Shown one piece after another: positions 1-9,404 of a stretch of 64,000 nt of DNA; position 1 is the stretch's first letter, and every line of letters begins with the position of its first letter. A program made the position numbers and the translations under genes. This DNA is from Pelomonas sp. Root1237 (GTDB taxonomy: Bacteria; Pseudomonadota; Gammaproteobacteria; Burkholderiales; Burkholderiaceae_C): positions 124,001-188,000 of the forward strand of contig NZ_LMDK01000019.1 in the NCBI RefSeq assembly GCF_001425055.1. Reading direction: 5' to 3'. The notes beneath the pieces were generated by a model. It saw only the letters and a list, made by a program, of their open reading frames with translations. It was not told where the DNA came from and ran no database searches.

Positions 1-797
<797 letters not shown>

Positions 798-805
798 GCA
801 AGCTA

Positions 806-1096
806 TTACTTTTGCACCACGGCGAAGAGGTCTTCCTCGCGCATGACCAGCAACTCGTCACCGTCGACCTTGACGGTCTGGCCGGAATACTTGCCAAACA
901 GCACGCGGTCGCCGACGACGACGTTCAGGGCCACGAACTCACCCTTGTCATTGCGCTTGCCCGGGCCGACGGCCAGGACTTCACCTTGATCAGGCTTCTC
1001 GGCGGCGTTGTCGGGGATGACGATGCCCGAGGCGGTCTTGGTTTCTTGCTCCAGACGGCGAACGATCACGCGATCGTGCAGGGGGCGCAGCTTCAT
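806..1096 (-). CDS. groS: Co-chaperonin GroES
   Basis: The 96-residue lid protein of the GroEL chamber has the normal family length. The N-terminus [14 protein letters not shown] and the mobile-loop region [18 protein letters not shown] are typical. It also has the GEVLAVGPG and [11 protein letters not shown] segments. The ATG follows an AAGGAG ribosome site at good spacing. It is the first gene of the groES-groEL operon, with a CIRCE operator and a strong promoter about 100-160 bases upstream. Confidence 0.98.
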   Translation of the reverse strand: MKLRPLHDRVIVRRLEQETKTASGIVIPDNAAEKPDQGEVLAVGPGKRNDKGEFVALNVVVGDRVLFGKYSGQTVKVDGDELLVMREEDLFAVVQK

Positions 1097-1192
1097 GGAA
1101 TCTCCTTGAGAGTTGGAACCGGAGCGGCCGCGGCAATCGCGGCTCGCCGAAAAAAACGGGGCCGCCAGCGGAAAACCGGTCGGCCCGACTCG

Positions 1193-1219
1193 TTAGCACT
1201 CGAATGAGTTGAGTGCTAG
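1193..1219. promoter_or_regulatory. CIRCE operator (HrcA binding site)
   Basis: TTAGCACTC, nine bases, then GAGTGCTAG. This matches the CIRCE consensus TTAGCACTC-N9-GAGTGCTAA in all but the last base. It lies in the 5' leader of groES, just downstream of the proposed -10. CIRCE is the known target of the heat-shock repressor HrcA, which is not encoded in this window. Confidence 0.96.
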
Positions 1220-1228
1220 CAGAAAGCC

Positions 1229-1256
1229 ATTATAGGGACGGCGGATGACGATTCAA
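1229..1256 (-). promoter_or_regulatory. groES-groEL promoter
   Basis: On the minus strand TTGAAT and TATAAT are separated by 16 bases, a near-consensus sigma-70 promoter directly before CIRCE. The same bases also read CTTGAAT ... CCCTATAA, which resembles a sigma-32 promoter (CTTGAAA, CCCCATNT). Dual housekeeping and heat-shock use is therefore possible. Confidence 0.8.
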
Positions 1257-1360
1257 GCCTTGCGGAACTGGGGCTTGCCATATACCGGCGAAGCGCGCCT
1301 TTGCGCCACCCGGGCAGCCGTTTGCCGCAGTCATCGACCGCACATGGGTGGGCCCCAATG

Positions 1361-1385
1361 AAAAACGACCGCCGTAGCGGTCGTT
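1361..1385 (-). terminator. Rho-independent terminator of the PEP-CTERM gene
   Basis: A perfect 9-bp stem AACGACCGC/GCGGTCGTT with a 4-base loop is followed on the minus strand by a short T run. It begins 21 bases after the stop codon of the PEP-CTERM gene. Confidence 0.85.
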
Positions 1386-1406
1386 CTTGAGGCGTGAGGC
1401 GCTGCT

Positions 1407-2078
1407 TTAGCGAGCGACGCGACGGCGTGTCCAACCCAGGCCCGCAAGGGCGCCCAGGGTCAGAGCGATGCTGGCGGGCTCGGGCAGGCGGCCAGGAGGC
1501 TGCGTGTCGACGGTCTTGAAGCTGAGGTCATCGAGCAGAACAGCCTGGTCGTTCGCCGAGAACACCACTGTGCGGCCCACGCCCTGGAACGTCAGTGTGA
1601 TTTGGTTGGACCAGTTGCAGAACACGTAGCTGTTGCATTCAGCGCCGGTGAGACCGTTCAGGCCGCCGCCGAGTTCCTTGCCGCTGGCGTCGTAGACGTG
1701 AACCGAGAGATTGATGCCCAGGGTGCTGCCCGAGTAGACGAAAGACAGGGCGTCGACGAAGCCGTCCGCGAGGTCCAGCGTCAGGCTCTGGATACCTGCC
1801 ACCGCAGGCTTGGTCCAGTCCTGAGCGAGAAAGAGCGCGCCGCAGCTGCCGGTGCGGGAAAAGCTGATGGCGCCGGCATCACCATTCGGGCCATAACTGC
1901 AGGCTTCAGACGTGGACGCCCAGGCGGCGCCACTTCCCACGACACCCTTGGATGCGTAGCGGGAGGTCAGTTGCTCCATGGTCTGCACGTCCTCGAAGTC
2001 CAAGAAGACCGCACCGGCCATCGCCGATTGCATGGTGGCCGTCAAGGCGAGTGCCAGAAGTTTGCTCGTCGCGCGCAT
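1407..2078 (-). CDS. PEP-CTERM sorting domain protein, exported
   Basis: A 223-residue protein beginning MRATSKLLALALT, a signal peptide ending near AMAGA. At the C-terminus it has a proline-glutamate-proline (PEP) motif, a hydrophobic helix and an RRR basic tail. This is the layout of exosortase substrates, which are cleaved and released or anchored in the outer envelope, often together with exopolysaccharide. The middle part resembles a beta-rich carbohydrate-binding or adhesin-like domain, but I cannot name it. The ATG at 2078 was preferred over a longer upstream reading because GGAG lies eight bases before it and the signal peptide starts there. No exosortase gene is in the window. Confidence 0.88.
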   Translation of the reverse strand: MRATSKLLALALTATMQSAMAGAVFLDFEDVQTMEQLTSRYASKGVVGSGAAWASTSEACSYGPNGDAGAISFSRTGSCGALFLAQDWTKPAVAGIQSLTLDLADGFVDALSFVYSGSTLGINLSVHVYDASGKELGGGLNGLTGAECNSYVFCNWSNQITLTFQGVGRTVVFSANDQAVLLDDLSFKTVDTQPPGRLPEPASIALTLGALAGLGWTRRRVAR

Positions 2079-2297
2079 GGCGTTCTCCGTCCGGGTTTGT
2101 TCGAGTTGGGTTGTTGGGCGGACTGTAAACAAGCACCTGCGCGCCGGGCCGCGTTGTGCCCCTTCAGTTGAGGGGGAGTCAAGCACCTAGGGGCCGCGCT
2201 TAGGGGGGTGAAGAGGTAATGCGCGCGCATATATGAGTTGCCGAGATGACTCGCTAGATCGCGCGGCTGGCAGAAGGCCTTGGCTACACTGCCTCGG

Positions 2298-3215
2298 GTG
2301 GAAACCAAATGGCTTGAAGACTTCGTCAGCCTGGCCGAGACGCGCAGCTTTTCCCGCTCCGCCCAGCTGCGCCACGTGACCCAGCCGGCATTCTCGCGCC
2401 GCATTCAGGCCTTGGAGGCCTGGGCCGGCGTCGACCTGGTGGATCGATCCTCCTATCCGACCCGGCTGACGGCCGCTGGCGCAACCTTGCTGGCCCAGGC
2501 CGTCGAGCTGCTGGGCAATCTGCAGGCGACGCGCAATATGCTGCGCAGCCATCAGGCGGCCGACCAGGACATGATCGAGTTCGCCGTGCCGCACTCGCTG
2601 GCCTTCTCCTTCTTCCCGCATTGGCTGATGGGGTTGAGACGCGGCTTCGGCGCCATCAAGTGCCGGCTCAACGCGGCCAATGTGCATGACGCGATGCTGC
2701 AGCTCAGCGAAGGCAATTGCGATCTGCTGCTGGTCTATCACCACGCCAGCCAGCCGCTGCAGCTGGACCCGGAGCGCTACCAGATGGTGTCGCTGGGCCA
2801 CGAGACCTTGTCGCCGTATGCCAGGGCCGACAGTCAGGGCGAGCCGATGTTCCGGCTGCCCGGACGGCCGGGCCAGAAGATTCCCTTCCTGAGCTACGCG
2901 GCCGGCGCCTATCTCGGCCGCCTGGTCGAGCTTATCGTCAAGGAGGCGGACTGCGCGCTGAACCTCGACGCCATCTACGAGACGGACATGGCCGAAGGCC
3001 TGAAGGCGATGGCGCTGGAAGGCCATGGTTTTGCCTTCCTGCCCGCCAGCTCGGTGCAAAAGGAGATCGCCAGTGGCCGCCTCGTGCCCGCCGCTGCGCC
3101 GGGCACCTTCAGCGTCAGCATGGAGCTGCGCATCTATCGCGAAAAGCCCGAGCTTTCGCGCCGGCTCAAACCAGCCTCCTTGGCTTTGTGGGACTATTTA
3201 TCGTCCGCGGCATGA
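2298..3215 (+). CDS. LysR-type transcriptional regulator, HypT/YjiE-like
   Basis: About 305 residues with an N-terminal winged helix-turn-helix (FSRSAQLRHVTQPAFSRRIQ near residues 18-37) and a substrate-binding effector domain. The opening ETKWLEDFVSLAETRSF resembles the HypT (YjiE/QseD) branch. The GTG at 2298 is chosen because homologs begin at this ETKW segment. A TTG at 2280 is an in-frame alternative, and neither has a well-spaced ribosome site. The gene points towards gltI, 108 bases downstream, so it may control the transporter operon; this is inferred from position only. Confidence 0.88.
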   Translation: METKWLEDFVSLAETRSFSRSAQLRHVTQPAFSRRIQALEAWAGVDLVDRSSYPTRLTAAGATLLAQAVELLGNLQATRNMLRSHQAADQDMIEFAVPHSLAFSFFPHWLMGLRRGFGAIKCRLNAANVHDAMLQLSEGNCDLLLVYHHASQPLQLDPERYQMVSLGHETLSPYARADSQGEPMFRLPGRPGQKIPFLSYAAGAYLGRLVELIVKEADCALNLDAIYETDMAEGLKAMALEGHGFAFLPASSVQKEIASGRLVPAAAPGTFSVSMELRIYREKPELSRRLKPASLALWDYLSSAA

Positions 3216-3323
3216 CCTCATCCAGCTTGCGCATGCATCGTGTAAACCCGTATTCGGGCTGAGCGTGCGGCGTGGTCTGCTCGCGGCTGTTATCGATATC
3301 CACTTCCTGTTGTTGGAGTCTCC

Positions 3324-4211
3324 ATGAAGAAAGTTCTGCTCGTCGCAGCCCTGTTCGCCGGCGTTTCGGCCGTGCATGCCGAAGACACGCTGAAGAAGAT
3401 CAAGGACAGCGGCGCGATCACGATGGGTGTGCGCGAATCGTCGGGCCTGTCCTACACCATCGGTGATGGCAAATACGTCGGCTACCACATCGATGTCTGC
3501 GAGCACGTCGTTGCCGACCTGCGCAAGCAGCTGGGCAGCAAGATCGAAGTCAAGTACCAACCGGTCACATCGGCCAACCGCATCCCGCTGACCGTCAACG
3601 GCACCGTCGACCTGGAGTGCGGCTCCACGACAAACAACGCCACCCGCCAGAAGGACGTCGCCTTCGCCGTGACAACCTATGTCGAGGAAGTGCGCATCGC
3701 CGTGAAGGCCAACTCTGGCATCACCGGCATCGGCCAGCTCAACGGCAAGACCGTCGCGACGACGACCGGCACCACGTCCGTGCAGACGCTGCGCAAGCAC
3801 GAGCGCGCCAACGGCGTGGACTTCAAGGAAGTCTTCGGCAAGGACCACGCCGACAGCTTCCTGCTGCTGGACTCAGGCCGTGCCGACGCTTTCGTCATGG
3901 ACGGCTCCATCCTGGCCAAGAACATCGCCACGTCCAAGAACCCGGCCGACTTCAAGATCGTCGGCGAGGTGCTGTCGGTCGAGCCGATCGCCATCATGAT
4001 GCGCAAGGACGACCCGGGCTTCAAGACCGCGGTCGACAACAGCATCAAGGCCATGATGAAGTCGGGCGAGATGGCCAAGATCTACGACAAGTGGTTCATG
4101 CAGCCCATCCCGCCGACCAACACGAAGATTGGCCTGCCGGTGTCCACTGCGACCAAGGACGCCTGGGCCAACCCCAACGACAAGCCGATGGAAGACTACG
4201 CGAAGAAGTGA
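3324..4211 (+). CDS. gltI: Glutamate/aspartate ABC transporter, periplasmic binding protein
   Basis: A 295-residue family 3 solute-binding protein. A signal peptide (MKKVLLVAALFAGVSAVHA) is followed by the mature start EDTLKKIKDSGAITMGVRES, typical of GltI. The RxxSxxxSY-type ligand region and the GTTSVQTLRKHE hinge segment are present. It captures acidic amino acids in the periplasm for GltJKL. The gene leads the operon, and a strong hairpin separates it from gltJ. That arrangement usually keeps the binding protein more abundant than the membrane parts. Confidence 0.95.
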   Translation: MKKVLLVAALFAGVSAVHAEDTLKKIKDSGAITMGVRESSGLSYTIGDGKYVGYHIDVCEHVVADLRKQLGSKIEVKYQPVTSANRIPLTVNGTVDLECGSTTNNATRQKDVAFAVTTYVEEVRIAVKANSGITGIGQLNGKTVATTTGTTSVQTLRKHERANGVDFKEVFGKDHADSFLLLDSGRADAFVMDGSILAKNIATSKNPADFKIVGEVLSVEPIAIMMRKDDPGFKTAVDNSIKAMMKSGEMAKIYDKWFMQPIPPTNTKIGLPVSTATKDAWANPNDKPMEDYAKK

Positions 4212-4234
4212 TTCGCGCATCGACCTGAACCACC

Positions 4235-4266
4235 GCAAAGCGGGTGCCTGGCACCCGCTTTGCTTT
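4235..4266 (+). terminator. Intraoperonic hairpin between gltI and gltJ
   Basis: A perfect 13-bp stem, GCAAAGCGGGTGC paired with GCACCCGCTTTGC, has a 3-base loop and is followed by TTT. It begins 23 bases behind gltI. It could be a leaky terminator, or a 3' stabiliser for the gltI part of the message. Confidence 0.7.
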
Positions 4267-4291
4267 AGCTAAGAGGCTTGAGGAGAGGGCC

Positions 4292-5035
4292 ATGAGTTGG
4301 GACTGGCAGTTCTACTGCAATGACACCGCCACCGGGGAGGCCGTTGCTGGCTGCTTCGGCCCGGGCGGCAAGGAGCAGACTTATCTGCAATGGATGCTGA
4401 ACGCCTGGGGCTGGACGCTGAGCGTCTCGCTGCTGGCCCTCGTGCTGGCGCTGGTGGTCGGTTCGCTGATCGGCATTGCTCGCACCGCGCCGAACAAATG
4501 GCTGGCGCGCTTCGGCGAGGCGTGGACCGAGCTCTTCCGCAACATCCCGCTGCTGGTGCAGGTCTTTCTCTGGTACCACGTGCTGCCATCGCTGTTCCCG
4601 GTGCTGCGTGAGGCCGTGCCGTCCTCCGTGCTGGTCGTCTTCGCCTTGGGTTTCTTCACCAGCGCGCGCATCGGCGAGCAGGTCAAGGCCGGCATCAAGA
4701 CCCTGCCCACCGGCCAGCGCTACGCCGGCCTGGCCATGGGCCTGACGCTGCCCCAGACCTACCGCCACGTGCTGCTGCCGATGGCGTTCCGCATCGTCAT
4801 TCCGCCGCTGACGAGCGAGAGCATGAACATCGTCAAGAACTCGGCGGTCGCCTTCGCGGTCAGCATCCCCGAGCTGGCGCAGTTCGCGCAGCAGGCCTCC
4901 GAAGAGACGTCTCATTTCGAGGAGATCTACATCCCCGTCACCGCGCTGTATTTCGTCTCGGCCTTCGCCATCAACCGCATCGCCAAGTTCATTGAGGCGC
5001 GCGTGCGCATCCCCGGCCAGTCGGGAGGCAAGTGA
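4292..5035 (+). CDS. gltJ: Glutamate/aspartate ABC transporter permease
   Basis: An inner-membrane permease of 247 residues in the His/Glu/Gln/Arg permease family. It has several hydrophobic helices (for example [21 protein letters not shown]) and the ATPase-contact loop around [20 protein letters not shown]. The ATG at 4292 is preceded by GGAGAGG; a longer reading from 4244 has no such site. It overlaps gltK in a TGATG junction, so the two permease halves are probably translationally coupled. Confidence 0.95.
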   Translation: MSWDWQFYCNDTATGEAVAGCFGPGGKEQTYLQWMLNAWGWTLSVSLLALVLALVVGSLIGIARTAPNKWLARFGEAWTELFRNIPLLVQVFLWYHVLPSLFPVLREAVPSSVLVVFALGFFTSARIGEQVKAGIKTLPTGQRYAGLAMGLTLPQTYRHVLLPMAFRIVIPPLTSESMNIVKNSAVAFAVSIPELAQFAQQASEETSHFEEIYIPVTALYFVSAFAINRIAKFIEARVRIPGQSGGK

Positions 5036-5700
5036 TGCTGAATCTCGACTATTCCTTCGTGAACTGGGCGGTCGTCCAGAGCTTCGTCGCCAAGGGCTTC
5101 TGGTTCTCCATCCAGCTGACGCTGGTGGCCATGATCGGCGGCATCATCCTGGGCACGCTGCTGGCGATGATGCGGCTGTCCAGCAAGCCATGGCTGTCTG
5201 TGCCGGCGGCGTTTTACGTCGACACGCTGCGCTCCATCCCGCTGGTGATGGTGATCCTGTGGTTCTTCCTGCTGATCCCCAAGCTCGTCGGGCCGCTGGG
5301 CGGGCAGATGTCGGCCTTCATCACCTTCACGCTGTTCGAGGCCACTTACTACTCGGAGATCATGCGTGCCGGCATCCAGTCGGTGTCGCGCGGTCAGGTC
5401 AACGCCGGGTATGCCGTGGGCATGACCTACGGCCAAAGCATGCGTTACGTGGTGCTGCCCCAGGCCTTCCGCAACATGCTGCCGGTGCTGCTGACCCAGA
5501 CCATCATCCTGTTCCAGGACACCTCGCTGGTCTATGCCGTTGGCGAGTACGACCTGCTCAAGGGCTTCGAAGTGGCCGGCAAGAACTTCAACCGCCCCGT
5601 CGAGACCTATCTGGCGGCTGCGGTCGTCTACTTCGTCATCTGCTTCGGCCTGTCCCGCCTCGTGCGGGAGCTGCAGAAGAAGATCGCCATCATCCGTTGA
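5035..5700 (+). CDS. gltK: Glutamate/aspartate ABC transporter permease
   Basis: The second permease half has 221 residues. It has four to five membrane helices and the coupling loop [20 protein letters not shown]. The segment [20 protein letters not shown] is typical of polar amino acid permeases. Its ATG shares one base with the gltJ stop and has GGGAGG ahead of it. The heterodimer with GltJ forms the membrane channel. Confidence 0.95.
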   Translation: MLNLDYSFVNWAVVQSFVAKGFWFSIQLTLVAMIGGIILGTLLAMMRLSSKPWLSVPAAFYVDTLRSIPLVMVILWFFLLIPKLVGPLGGQMSAFITFTLFEATYYSEIMRAGIQSVSRGQVNAGYAVGMTYGQSMRYVVLPQAFRNMLPVLLTQTIILFQDTSLVYAVGEYDLLKGFEVAGKNFNRPVETYLAAAVVYFVICFGLSRLVRELQKKIAIIR

Positions 5701-5717
5701 GTCGAATCGAGTCCGCC

Positions 5718-6452
5718 ATGATCGATATCAAGAACATCTCCAAGTGGTACGGCAGCTTCCAGGTGCTGACCGAATGCACCACGACCATCCAGAAGGGCGA
5801 GGTTGTCGTCGTCTGCGGGCCGTCCGGCTCGGGCAAGTCGACGCTGATCAAGACCGTCAACGCGCTGGAGCCCTTCCAGAAGGGCGACATCGTCGTCGAC
5901 GGCATCTCCATCGCCGACCCCAAGACCAACCTGCCCAAGCTGCGCTCGCGCGTCGGCATGGTGTTCCAGCATTTCGAGCTGTTTCCCCATTTGTCGGTGA
6001 CCGAAAACCTGACCATCGCGCAGATCAAGGTGCTGGGCCGCTCGGCGGCCGACGCGAAGACCCGCGGGCTGAAGATGCTGGACCGCGTCGGCCTGAGCGC
6101 CCACAAGGACAAGTTTCCCGGCCAGCTTTCTGGCGGCCAGCAGCAGCGCGTGGCCATCGCGCGAGCGCTGTCGATGGACCCCATCGTCATGCTGTTCGAC
6201 GAACCCACCTCGGCGCTGGACCCTGAAATGGTCGGCGAAGTGCTGGACGTGATGGTGCAACTGGCCCACGAGGGCATGACCATGATGTGCGTGACCCACG
6301 AGATGGGCTTTGCCAAGCGGGTCAGCAATCGCGTCATCTTCATGGACGCGGGCAAGATCGTCGAGGACTGCAGCAGCAGCGACTTCTTCACCAAGCCCGA
6401 GGAGCGCTCGCCGCGCGCCAAAGACTTCCTCGCGAAGATTCTCCAGCACTAG
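5718..6452 (+). CDS. gltL: Glutamate/aspartate ABC transporter ATP-binding protein
   Basis: A 244-residue cytoplasmic ATPase. It has Walker [10 protein letters not shown] near residue 36, signature LSGGQQQR, Walker B VMLFDEP, and the H-loop histidine in CVTHEMG. It energises GltJK. The ATG at 5718 begins [14 protein letters not shown], the usual start of the family, and lies 17 bases after gltK. An upstream extension in this frame overlaps gltK and is rejected. Confidence 0.96.
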   Translation: MIDIKNISKWYGSFQVLTECTTTIQKGEVVVVCGPSGSGKSTLIKTVNALEPFQKGDIVVDGISIADPKTNLPKLRSRVGMVFQHFELFPHLSVTENLTIAQIKVLGRSAADAKTRGLKMLDRVGLSAHKDKFPGQLSGGQQQRVAIARALSMDPIVMLFDEPTSALDPEMVGEVLDVMVQLAHEGMTMMCVTHEMGFAKRVSNRVIFMDAGKIVEDCSSSDFFTKPEERSPRAKDFLAKILQH

Positions 6453-6465
6453 GAAGGAGCCCGTG

Positions 6466-7443
6466 ATGAGCAGCGTCGGCACGGGATGGAGAGAAGTCAT
6501 CGCGGCCGACGAAGCTGCTCGCCACGCTGCCGCCGCCAAGGCCATGGCCGAGATGCAGAAGCGCAAGGACGAGCGCTTCGGCGCCGGCCGTGCACTGCAC
6601 CGCAAGGGCGTTGCCGCGGTGCGCGGGCGGCTGCGTGTGCCGCAGGGCCTGCCAGGGCATGCCCGCCACGGCCTCTTTGCCGAGCCGGGTGAGCATGAGG
6701 TCTGGGTGCGGCTGTCCAACGGCGCGATGGACAAGCAGAGCAACCGCCGGCCCGACATCCGCGGCTTTGCGATGCGGGTCTTCGGCGTCGATGGTGAGGC
6801 GGCCCTCGGCGGCCGCACCGATCACCAGGACCTGTCGCTGATCAACCAGACGGCCTTTGCGTTTCCCGACAGCCGCCATTTCTTCGGTCTCGTCGAGGCA
6901 GCCGGCCGCAGCCCGGGCGCAGTGATCGGCTGGATGTTCAAGACCTTCGGCTTCATCGGCGGCTTCAAGCAGCTCAAGAAGCTGGCGGCGACGGCCAGCA
7001 AGCCTTTCACGGGTTTCGCGACCGAGGCCTTTGCCAGCACGCTGCCCATCAGCTGCGGCCCCGCCGCCGTCAAGCTGCGCCTGCTGCCGCCCGCCGGGCT
7101 GAAGCCGCGTACCGAGGTCAACGGTGACTGGGCCGGCGATCTCGCTGCCCAGGCGGCGGCCGGCCCGTTGAAGTACCGGCTGCAGCTGCAGTTCTTCGTC
7201 GACGAGGCGCGCACGCCGCTGGAGGACGCGTCCGTCGAATGGCCCGAGTCCGTCGCGCCCTTCGTCGACGTGGCCGAGCTGACGCTGGAAGCGCCGTCGA
7301 CCGACGTCGACTTCATCGCTCGCGTCGAAGCCGGTGTCTTCGACCCCTGGCAGGCGTTGGTGGCGCACCGGCCTCTGGGCGAGGTCATGCGCGCGCGCAA
7401 GGTGGCCTACTTCACCAGCCAGCAGGGCCGCGGCGCCGCCTAG
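6466..7443 (+). CDS. Catalase-family heme protein (small, KatE/SrpA-related)
   Basis: A 325-residue protein with the catalase fold but shorter than the 480-750 residues of true catalases. The distal histidine is seen in ALHRKGVAAVRG, corresponding to VVHARG of catalases. An asparagine lies in the DLSLINQTAFAFPD segment. The C-terminal heme tyrosine fits the RxxxY pattern in ARKVAY. Members of this family act as heme peroxidases or in lipid hydroperoxide chemistry; whether this one has real catalase activity is open. The ATG has AAGGAG seven bases upstream. It lies only 13 bases after gltL, so it probably belongs to the transporter transcript. Confidence 0.85.
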   Translation: MSSVGTGWREVIAADEAARHAAAAKAMAEMQKRKDERFGAGRALHRKGVAAVRGRLRVPQGLPGHARHGLFAEPGEHEVWVRLSNGAMDKQSNRRPDIRGFAMRVFGVDGEAALGGRTDHQDLSLINQTAFAFPDSRHFFGLVEAAGRSPGAVIGWMFKTFGFIGGFKQLKKLAATASKPFTGFATEAFASTLPISCGPAAVKLRLLPPAGLKPRTEVNGDWAGDLAAQAAAGPLKYRLQLQFFVDEARTPLEDASVEWPESVAPFVDVAELTLEAPSTDVDFIARVEAGVFDPWQALVAHRPLGEVMRARKVAYFTSQQGRGAA

Positions 7444-7471
7444 CCGCGCCGCGCCATCCCGACGCGCTGAT

Positions 7472-8230
7472 TCAAAGGAACATGCCGCCCGAGGCTTCGA
7501 TGCGCTGGCCGGTGATCCATCCCGCACCGGGGCGCATCAGCGCGGCCGCAGCGCCGCCGATGTCCTCGGCCTCGCCGACCCGGCCCAGCGCCGTGACCGA
7601 AGCGACAAAGCGGTTCAGCTCCGCGTTGTCGCGCACCGCGCCGCCGCCGAAGTCGGTCGCGATGGCGCCCGGCGCCAGCGTGTTGACGCGGATGCCGCGG
7701 GCCGCCAGCTCCTTGGCCTGGTAACGGGTCAGCACTTCCACCGCCCCCTTCATGGCCGCGTAGGCGGCATAGCCCGGGATGGTGAAGCGGGCCAGGCCGC
7801 TGGAGACGTTGAGGACGCTCGCGCCGTCGGCCAGCAAGGGCAGCAGGGCCTGGGTCAGGAAGAAGGGGCCTTTCAGGTGGATGGCGAGCATCGCGTCGAA
7901 CTGGGCCGGCGTTGTCTCGGCAAAGCTGGCATGCGCGCCGGCGCCGGCGTTGTTGATGAGGCCGTCGAGCTGGCTGGCATTCCAGGCCTTCAGGCCGGCG
8001 CCCACGCGCTCGGCGAAGGCCGGGAAGCTCGTCGGGTCGGCCACATCCAGCGGCAGCGCCAGCGCACGGCGGCCCAGGGCCTGGATTTGTGCAACGACGG
8101 CATCCGCCGCCGCAGCGGCTTCACGGTAGGTCAGCACGATGTCGTGGCCGTCGCGGGCCAGGGCCAGCGCCATCTGGGCGCCAAGGCCGCGGCTGCCGCC
8201 GGTGATCAGGGTGATGGGGGAAGAACTCAT
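7472..8230 (-). CDS. Short-chain dehydrogenase/reductase
   Basis: A 252-residue classical SDR oxidoreductase. It has the Rossmann nucleotide motif TGGSRGLG, the NNAG motif, the catalytic serine in NVSSG, and the YxxxK pair in YAAMK. The substrate cannot be read. The C-terminal GQRIEASGGMFL is typical of the family. It is divergent from a LysR gene 98 bases away, which is the usual placement of a regulator and its target. Confidence 0.93.
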   Translation of the reverse strand: MSSSPITLITGGSRGLGAQMALALARDGHDIVLTYREAAAAADAVVAQIQALGRRALALPLDVADPTSFPAFAERVGAGLKAWNASQLDGLINNAGAGAHASFAETTPAQFDAMLAIHLKGPFFLTQALLPLLADGASVLNVSSGLARFTIPGYAAYAAMKGAVEVLTRYQAKELAARGIRVNTLAPGAIATDFGGGAVRDNAELNRFVASVTALGRVGEAEDIGGAAAALMRPGAGWITGQRIEASGGMFL

Positions 8231-8328
8231 ATCAGCTCCGTCAGAGGATGGGGTTTGTGGACGGAGTGAAATTTATTGTTCGTTCTGATGTGGATAAAGT
8301 CGCCGCAGCTGAAATGACTGTGCTTTGA

Positions 8329-9261
8329 ATGACATCCAATCTCGACCTCGCTTCGCTGCGCGTCTTTTTGCAGGTGGCCGAACTGGCCCATTTCAGCCGG
8401 GCTGCCGATGAGCTGGGCATGCCCAAGGGCCGCGTCAGCCAGGTGGTGCGCGACCTGGAGGCGCAACTCGGCACGCGGCTCTTCCAGCGCACCACCCGGC
8501 GGGTCAGCCTGACGTCGGATGGCGAATTGCTCGCGGAGCGGGCCCGCGCGCTGATGGCGGACGCCGGCGAGATCGAGGCGCTGTTCCAGCAAGACCAGCA
8601 GCTCAGCGGCCGGCTGCGCGTGGATATGCCGGTGCGGCTGGCGCTGGACGCCGTGCTGCCGGCCCTGCCGGAATTCCTGGCCGCCCACCCCGGCGTGACC
8701 GTGGAGCTGAGCTGCACCGACCGCCGCGTCGACCTGGTGGAAGAGGGCTTCGACTGCGTGCTGCGCGTGGGTGCCGTGCACGACCCGCTGCTGGTGGCGC
8801 GGCCGCTGGGGCAGATGCGCATGGTCAACGTGGCCAGTCCCGGCTACCTCGCCGCGCATGGCACGCCGGCCACGCCGGACGACCTGGTCGCGCAGGGCCA
8901 CCACCTCGTGCACTACAGCCAGAGCTGGGCCGACCGCCGCCCGCGCTTCGACTGGGTGGACGCCGCCGGGCAGGAGCGCACGCTGACCCTGCCGTCACGC
9001 GTCACCGTCAACAACACCGACGCCTACCAGGCCGCGGCGGTGGCAGGCGCCGGCGTCGCGCAGTTCCCCCTGCAGGGCGTGCGGCATCTGCTGGCCGACG
9101 GCCTTCTGGTCCAGCTGCTCGACGGTTTCGATGCCGCGCCGCTGCCCGTGCGACTCGTGCTCAGCCAGCGCCGCCACACGCCGCGCCGGGTGCGCGTGTT
9201 CATGGACTGGCTGGCGGGCCGGCTGGCCGACCGGCTTGATGCCCAGGGGAGCGCTGAATAG
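8329..9261 (+). CDS. LysR-type transcriptional regulator
   Basis: A 310-residue regulator with an N-terminal winged helix (LRVFLQVAELAHFSRAADEL) and a periplasmic-binding-like effector domain. That domain has the DCVLRVGAVHDPLLVARPLG motif of the CrgA/AaeR-type group. It faces away from the SDR gene; the 98-base shared region probably holds its operator. Regulation of the SDR gene is inferred from this arrangement. It ends 11 bases before a large palindrome. Confidence 0.93.
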   Translation: MTSNLDLASLRVFLQVAELAHFSRAADELGMPKGRVSQVVRDLEAQLGTRLFQRTTRRVSLTSDGELLAERARALMADAGEIEALFQQDQQLSGRLRVDMPVRLALDAVLPALPEFLAAHPGVTVELSCTDRRVDLVEEGFDCVLRVGAVHDPLLVARPLGQMRMVNVASPGYLAAHGTPATPDDLVAQGHHLVHYSQSWADRRPRFDWVDAAGQERTLTLPSRVTVNNTDAYQAAAVAGAGVAQFPLQGVRHLLADGLLVQLLDGFDAAPLPVRLVLSQRRHTPRRVRVFMDWLAGRLADRLDAQGSAE

Positions 9262-9271
9262 GTCCCGCGAT

Positions 9272-9379
9272 GCGGCGCGCCCTGGTTTGGGATGGGCTGC
9301 AAGGCGCAAACCACAGCCATAGCTTGGCTATGGCGAGGATTTGCAACGCAGCAGACCGCCCAAAGCAGGGATGCGCCGC
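9272..9379. repeat. 108-bp imperfect palindrome between convergent genes
   Basis: The two arms can be folded over almost their full length. The outer ends are GCGGCGC/GCGCCGC, then CCTGGTTTGGG opposite CCCAAAGCAGG. The tip is a perfect GCCATAGC/GCTATGGC around TTG. It fills the space between the convergent LysR and TelA genes, so it could end transcription from both sides. Its size and shape also fit a dispersed palindromic element. Only one copy was seen here. Confidence 0.7.
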
Positions 9380-9404
9380 GCGTGAGGACTTGTTCAGCGC
9401 TTCC

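Noticed and set aside
4992..5717. N-terminal extension of the GltL frame
   Set aside because: It runs through gltJ and gltK in another frame. The ATG at 5718 gives the normal GltL start.
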